From a bacterium (GTDB lineage: Bacteria > Bacillota_I > Bacilli_A > RFN20 > CAG-826): a stretch of 16,653 nucleotides of DNA. The notes beneath the pieces are model-generated. The model saw nothing but the letters and a program-made list of their open reading frames with translations, did no database searches and had not been told where the DNA came from. Made by a program: the position numbers and the translations under genes. Below, one piece after another: positions 13,539 to 16,653 of the stretch (position 1 is the stretch's first letter; every line of letters begins with the position of its first letter). Location: assembly GCA_004561785.1 (NCBI GenBank), contig SFUB01000051.1, positions 1 to 16,653 on the forward strand, read 5' to 3'.

Positions 13539-15230
13539 CTATTCGCCCCGCAGCCGCTTCATGGCGGAAGTGGCCTCTTCATAGCTCTTGTCGAACTCGC
13601 CGTGGAAATAGAGGGCCTCGGATTGCGACAAAGAGGAAGAAAGGTCGGAGAAGCGATAACGGTCCCGGTTGCCATAGAGGATCGCGGCTTCGGCGAGCTT
13701 CTCCTGATTGGCGAGGATCTTGAGGTCGTTGGCGAGTTTCTCCCCGCTTCCCTTGAGCTCGGTCGCATAGGAATTCACGGCATCCACGTCGATTGGGCAG
13801 GCGGAGAAAGCCTTGTAGATCGAGTCGATCACCTCATGGAGGCGATCCAGGGTCGGCTGGAAGCGTTGGCTCACTTCCTCCAAACCGATTTTCCGGATGA
13901 TGTATTCGTCTTGGGCCAATTCATAGAAATATCGTTGGATGGCGGAGGCGGCGTCATCGGTATCCTTTTTGAGGGAGAAAAGATATTGATTGAATTCGTC
14001 GATCGCGGAATCCGATTTCTCCGATTCTTCCTTCAGGGTCGTCATCTTCTCCAAAAGGAGGGTATAAGGTTGCTTGGTGTTCGAGTGGATCAGGGTGTCT
14101 AGGCTCCTTTTAGTGGCCCCGGCTTTGTTGATCTGCTTCTGGATCTCATCGAGTTTGGATTGCTCGGCGGAGGCGATGACGTAGATTTTGCGGATGTCCG
14201 GAAGGGCGTTGCAGAGGCGGATGTATTTCTTCTCGATTTCCGAATCCTTGCGGTAGACCCCGTCGCATTCGTTCTCGAATTTGACGCGGGCGCTCTTTTC
14301 TTTCTCAAAGGAATCGAAATATTCCTCGATCTTGGCAAGGATGCCATCGAGTTCCTGTTGGGCTCCGGAGAGATCGAATTGCTGGATTCTCTGCCCAATG
14401 GCCGCGGTTTGGTTCCTCATCTCCTCAATGTTGGTCCGGAACAAGAGGTGGTGAAGGGGGTAGCCGGCTTTGGTGAGCTCATCGAAGCGGTTTTCAAGGG
14501 AATCGAGCTTTTCGGGGATGACGGTTTGGATGGTGACGCAGAGGTCGGGCATGTCCTTCAGGGCTTTGGAGAGTTGTTTCAAGACGCCGCCGATCAGCGG
14601 GAGCATCTGGGTCGCTTCGCTATAGAGGGCGCCTTCGACGTAGGATTCGAATTCCTTGAATTTGGCATCGAGATTTTGGAAGACCTTCTCGAAGGAAGAG
14701 GAGACCAAGGCGAGGTCGGACTGCTTCACGTAATAATCCTGCTTGATTTTGCGGAGTTGCTCCTTGAGCTGAAGCGACTCTTGGCGGCAGTCTTCCTCGG
14801 GTTTGATGACGACGAGGAGGTCGTCGTTTAGGCGATTGACCTGCTCGTCGTAGTAATCCATCGTCTTCTTCGCTTGGGGGATCCTCTCTTTGAGAGCTTT
14901 GTAGCGATGCTCGGAAAGCATGTCTTTGAGGTCGTTGATGGCGCTTTGGGCGGAGGAGTCAGCCTGGTCGCGCACGTCTTTGAAGCGTTTCTTGAATTCC
15001 ACGTGGGTGTTCACGTAAAGGAGATTGGTCGTGGAGATGTTCTCGATGCGTTTGATGTATTGGGAATCCTGGCCGAAAAGAAGGGCGTGAAGGTATTCGA
15101 ACCTCCTAGACAACTCCCGAACCTGTTTCTTTGCCCACACGTGGCGGAAAACGAAGAAATACAGCAGCACAGCAACCAAGGCCACCGCGATGGCCCCGCC
15201 GACGCAAGATAAAATGATGATCCATTCCAT
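13539..15230 (-). CDS. ezrA: Septation ring formation regulator EzrA
   Basis: EzrA is a membrane-anchored protein that binds FtsZ, limits Z-ring formation away from midcell and helps divisome assembly. The 563 residues begin with a membrane helix (about 4-28), then FFVFRHVWAKK. Long helical, spectrin-like coiled coil follows, with many Lys/Glu/Gln stretches. Near the C-terminus YGNRDRYRFSDLSSSLSQ and YFHGEFDKSYEEATSAM match the family's conserved terminal segment. The length is typical. The ATG at 15230 lies only nine bases after an extended -10 (TGG-TAATAT, minus strand) and has no ribosome binding site, so a leaderless mRNA is likely. It heads the operon with the desulfurase and thiI. Confidence 0.9.
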   Translation of the reverse strand: MEWIIILSCVGGAIAVALVAVLLYFFVFRHVWAKKQVRELSRRFEYLHALLFGQDSQYIKRIENISTTNLLYVNTHVEFKKRFKDVRDQADSSAQSAINDLKDMLSEHRYKALKERIPQAKKTMDYYDEQVNRLNDDLLVVIKPEEDCRQESLQLKEQLRKIKQDYYVKQSDLALVSSSFEKVFQNLDAKFKEFESYVEGALYSEATQMLPLIGGVLKQLSKALKDMPDLCVTIQTVIPEKLDSLENRFDELTKAGYPLHHLLFRTNIEEMRNQTAAIGQRIQQFDLSGAQQELDGILAKIEEYFDSFEKEKSARVKFENECDGVYRKDSEIEKKYIRLCNALPDIRKIYVIASAEQSKLDEIQKQINKAGATKRSLDTLIHSNTKQPYTLLLEKMTTLKEESEKSDSAIDEFNQYLFSLKKDTDDAASAIQRYFYELAQDEYIIRKIGLEEVSQRFQPTLDRLHEVIDSIYKAFSACPIDVDAVNSYATELKGSGEKLANDLKILANQEKLAEAAILYGNRDRYRFSDLSSSLSQSEALYFHGEFDKSYEEATSAMKRLRGE

Positions 15231-15239
15231 AACGCCGTT

Positions 15240-15248
15240 ATATTACCA
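15240..15248 (-). promoter_or_regulatory. Extended -10 element of ezrA, leaderless start
   Basis: On the minus strand TGG-TAATAT ends nine bases before the ezrA ATG. No Shine-Dalgarno sequence fits in the ACGGCGTT gap. No clear -35 box is found at the usual distance, which an extended -10 can tolerate. Confidence 0.5.
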
Positions 15249-15269
15249 TGGCGAAAGGAAGGGTTTTTC

Positions 15270-15287
15270 CTTTTTCTTAAGAAAAAG
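15270..15287. repeat. Perfect 18-base palindrome between the permease gene and ezrA
   Basis: CTTTTTCTTAAGAAAAAG reads the same on both strands. It lies between the permease stop and the ezrA -10. It could be a weak terminator stem for the permease transcript, but no T run follows on the minus strand. It could equally be an operator for ezrA. Confidence 0.6.
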
Positions 15288-15299
15288 AGAAAAGGAGGC

Positions 15300-16653
15300 C
15301 TAATCCACCGATTTCAAAGAGGATATCATGTCAATTTTGAGGATCTTCGGCAGCAGAAGCAGGTCAACCACCACGGCGAAGAAAGCGACGACGGCCACGG
15401 GGGCCAGATAGCTATACCAACGAATGTCGGCCAAGGACCCGAATTCGAGGTAGAGAACGACGATTTCCATGAGGCCCATGCCAAGCGGGATGCCGAGGAT
15501 CAAACCGAGGACGGTCATGACGGCGATCTCCCGGTAAAGGTAGAGGACGGTCTCCCCGTCGTGATAGCCCAACACCTCGAGGGTGGCGAGTTCCCTCTCC
15601 CTTTCGGTGATGGACATGTTGGTGAGGTTGTAGAGGACAAGAGCCACGAGGAGGATTGCAAAGATAATCAAAAAATAAGACACGGGTACGATGGATTTCG
15701 CCACCGCGCCCCCTTCTCCTTCTTGCAGAGCCTGGGTGATGTCAAACAGAGAGAACCCCGCGAAAACGATCGCGGTGCTGCCGCCCACGGAGAGCAAAGT
15801 CATCCAAACCCTCTTTTTGAAGCGGGCCAGATTCCGGATCGTGCTTTTCGCGCGGAAAGGAAGCTTTTTCCAAAAAGAAGAGCGCTCAAGTCGGGTTTGG
15901 GTCCCTTCGCCCGGGGATTTGGGCAGAAGCAATTCTGCCGGGAGGGGGTGGAGGGTTTGCTTAAGTTGAGCGAAGGTCAAGGCGGTGATGATGCCGACCA
16001 TGATGAGGCCGCTCACCAAAGTCAAAGGGAAGTCGATGGAGCTCGCCATCTTCTCGGGGAGCAGAAAGAGATAGTTGAAGGCGTCGTAAATGAGCGGGAA
16101 TACAAGGTGGTATCCTACTCCAAGCCCTATAAGAATGCCGGTCAGAGTCGAGGCCAAAGCTTGAAAATAATAACGGAGGGAGATGCGGAAATCGTGGTAC
16201 CCGAGCGAAGACAAACAGGCGATACGCGACCGGTTTTCTTCAATCATCCTGGACATGGAGATGGAGACCACGAGCCCTGAAACCGCGAGGAAAAACACCG
16301 GGAGGACGAGGATGATGGAGTTCATCTTTTTGCAGGATTGCTTGAGGATGGTTCTGGAATAGGCGTCGTTTGGCGTAAGGACCGTGATGTCTTTCGAAAG
16401 GGCGGATAGGGCTTCTTTTTTATCTTTTAGAAACGCCTCATATTCGGACGAAAACAGGCCACTGGCATCGCGTTCCGGGAAATAAAGATAGGCGTCGGTG
16501 AATTCTGGGAAGGAATAGGTCATTTCCATTCCATCCAAAGCCTCCTTCAAGCTCGTCTTGATCGATTCGGGGAGATTGGCGGAATGGGCATCCACATACG
16601 TTTTCACGCTTTCTTTCAAAAGGGCGTCTATCGAAGGGGCTTTCGGAGAGGAT
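15300..16653 (-). CDS. FtsX-type ABC transporter permease, 5' part outside the window
   Basis: The frame stays open to the window edge. About 450 residues are seen, the C-terminal part of a large permease. It starts in a soluble, probably extracellular region (TDAYLYFPERDASGLFSSEY). A first FtsX domain follows: helix IILVLPVFFLAVSGLVVSIS, MIEENRSRIACLSSLGY, and two more helices. After a linker comes another helix (MTLLSVGGSTAIVFAGFSLF) and a second FtsX domain (ILLVALVLYNLTNMSITERE, RELATLEVLGYHDGE) with two further helices, ending LKIDMISSLKSVD. The paired 'E-R/L-A-LxxLGY' segments are where FtsX permeases contact their ATPase. Such proteins export peptides or lipoproteins, or transmit force or signals. 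No ATPase gene is in the window. A TTG at 16619 is not a credible start. Confidence 0.88.
   Translation of the reverse strand, partial: SSPKAPSIDALLKESVKTYVDAHSANLPESIKTSLKEALDGMEMTYSFPEFTDAYLYFPERDASGLFSSEYEAFLKDKKEALSALSKDITVLTPNDAYSRTILKQSCKKMNSIILVLPVFFLAVSGLVVSISMSRMIEENRSRIACLSSLGYHDFRISLRYYFQALASTLTGILIGLGVGYHLVFPLIYDAFNYLFLLPEKMASSIDFPLTLVSGLIMVGIITALTFAQLKQTLHPLPAELLLPKSPGEGTQTRLERSSFWKKLPFRAKSTIRNLARFKKRVWMTLLSVGGSTAIVFAGFSLFDITQALQEGEGGAVAKSIVPVSYFLIIFAILLVALVLYNLTNMSITERERELATLEVLGYHDGETVLYLYREIAVMTVLGLILGIPLGMGLMEIVVLYLEFGSLADIRWYSYLAPVAVVAFFAVVVDLLLLPKILKIDMISSLKSVD

Noticed and set aside
12431..13723. 430-codon open frame on the plus strand
   Set aside because: It is antisense to the cysteine desulfurase and the end of ezrA, has a Gly/Arg/Asp-rich shadow composition and no domain; GC-rich third positions explain its length.
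1..16653. CRISPR arrays, tRNA or rRNA genes, integrases and insertion sequences
   Set aside because: No regularly spaced repeats, cloverleaf candidates, rRNA segments, or transposase or integrase motifs were seen on either strand.

Overview
The window looks like chromosomal DNA of an uncultured low-branching Bacillota (Bacilli or Erysipelotrichia-like). The reasons are a T-box in front of thrS, an L20-type leader in front of infC-rpmI-rplT, an ezrA gene followed by a cysteine desulfurase and thiI as in Bacilli, and a ThiI without a rhodanese domain. TGA ends several genes and tryptophan is read from TGG, so the genetic code is the standard bacterial one. The lineage is inferred from gene content only.

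Layout. 1-276: an eroded start of a DUF2130-type gene. 286-2457: promoter, compact T-box (threonine ACC specifier), thrS and a terminator. 2458-2846: a cluster of four cre-like operators, a promoter, a 36-residue acidic protein and a terminator. 2920-4290: a catalytically degenerate Fic-family protein, translationally coupled to a four-helix membrane protein. 4378-6793: a large one-piece membrane regulator, with two Cro/CI-type helix-turn-helix domains inside the cell, one membrane helix, and InlB-like plus BspA-like repeats outside. 7137-8704: two adjacent SHOCT-domain genes, the first frameshifted, then a polytopic membrane protein whose 5' end also looks frameshifted. 8776-10253: terminator, promoter, L20-type leader, infC with an AUU start, rpmI, rplT and a terminator.

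The right part runs on the minus strand and converges on rplT. It reads ezrA, cysteine desulfurase, thiI and a membrane protein with a YcxB-like tail, all coupled or overlapping, ending in a terminator. Upstream of ezrA lies the 3' portion of an FtsX-type ABC permease that runs off the window.

How it fits together. thrS and infC-rpmI-rplT are adjacent in many bacteria. Here about 6.5 kb of accessory genes lies between them: the cre-controlled peptide, Fic-like pair, surface-sensing regulator and SHOCT cassette. The cysteine desulfurase supplies persulfide sulfur to ThiI for 4-thiouridine in tRNA, and EzrA regulates Z-ring assembly. A recurring feature is genes whose -10 element lies 8-11 bases before the ATG, mostly without a ribosome binding site, which suggests leaderless transcripts. 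The best candidates for something undescribed are the membrane-anchored XRE/InlB/BspA protein, the pseudo-Fic plus membrane partner, and the cre-cluster peptide.
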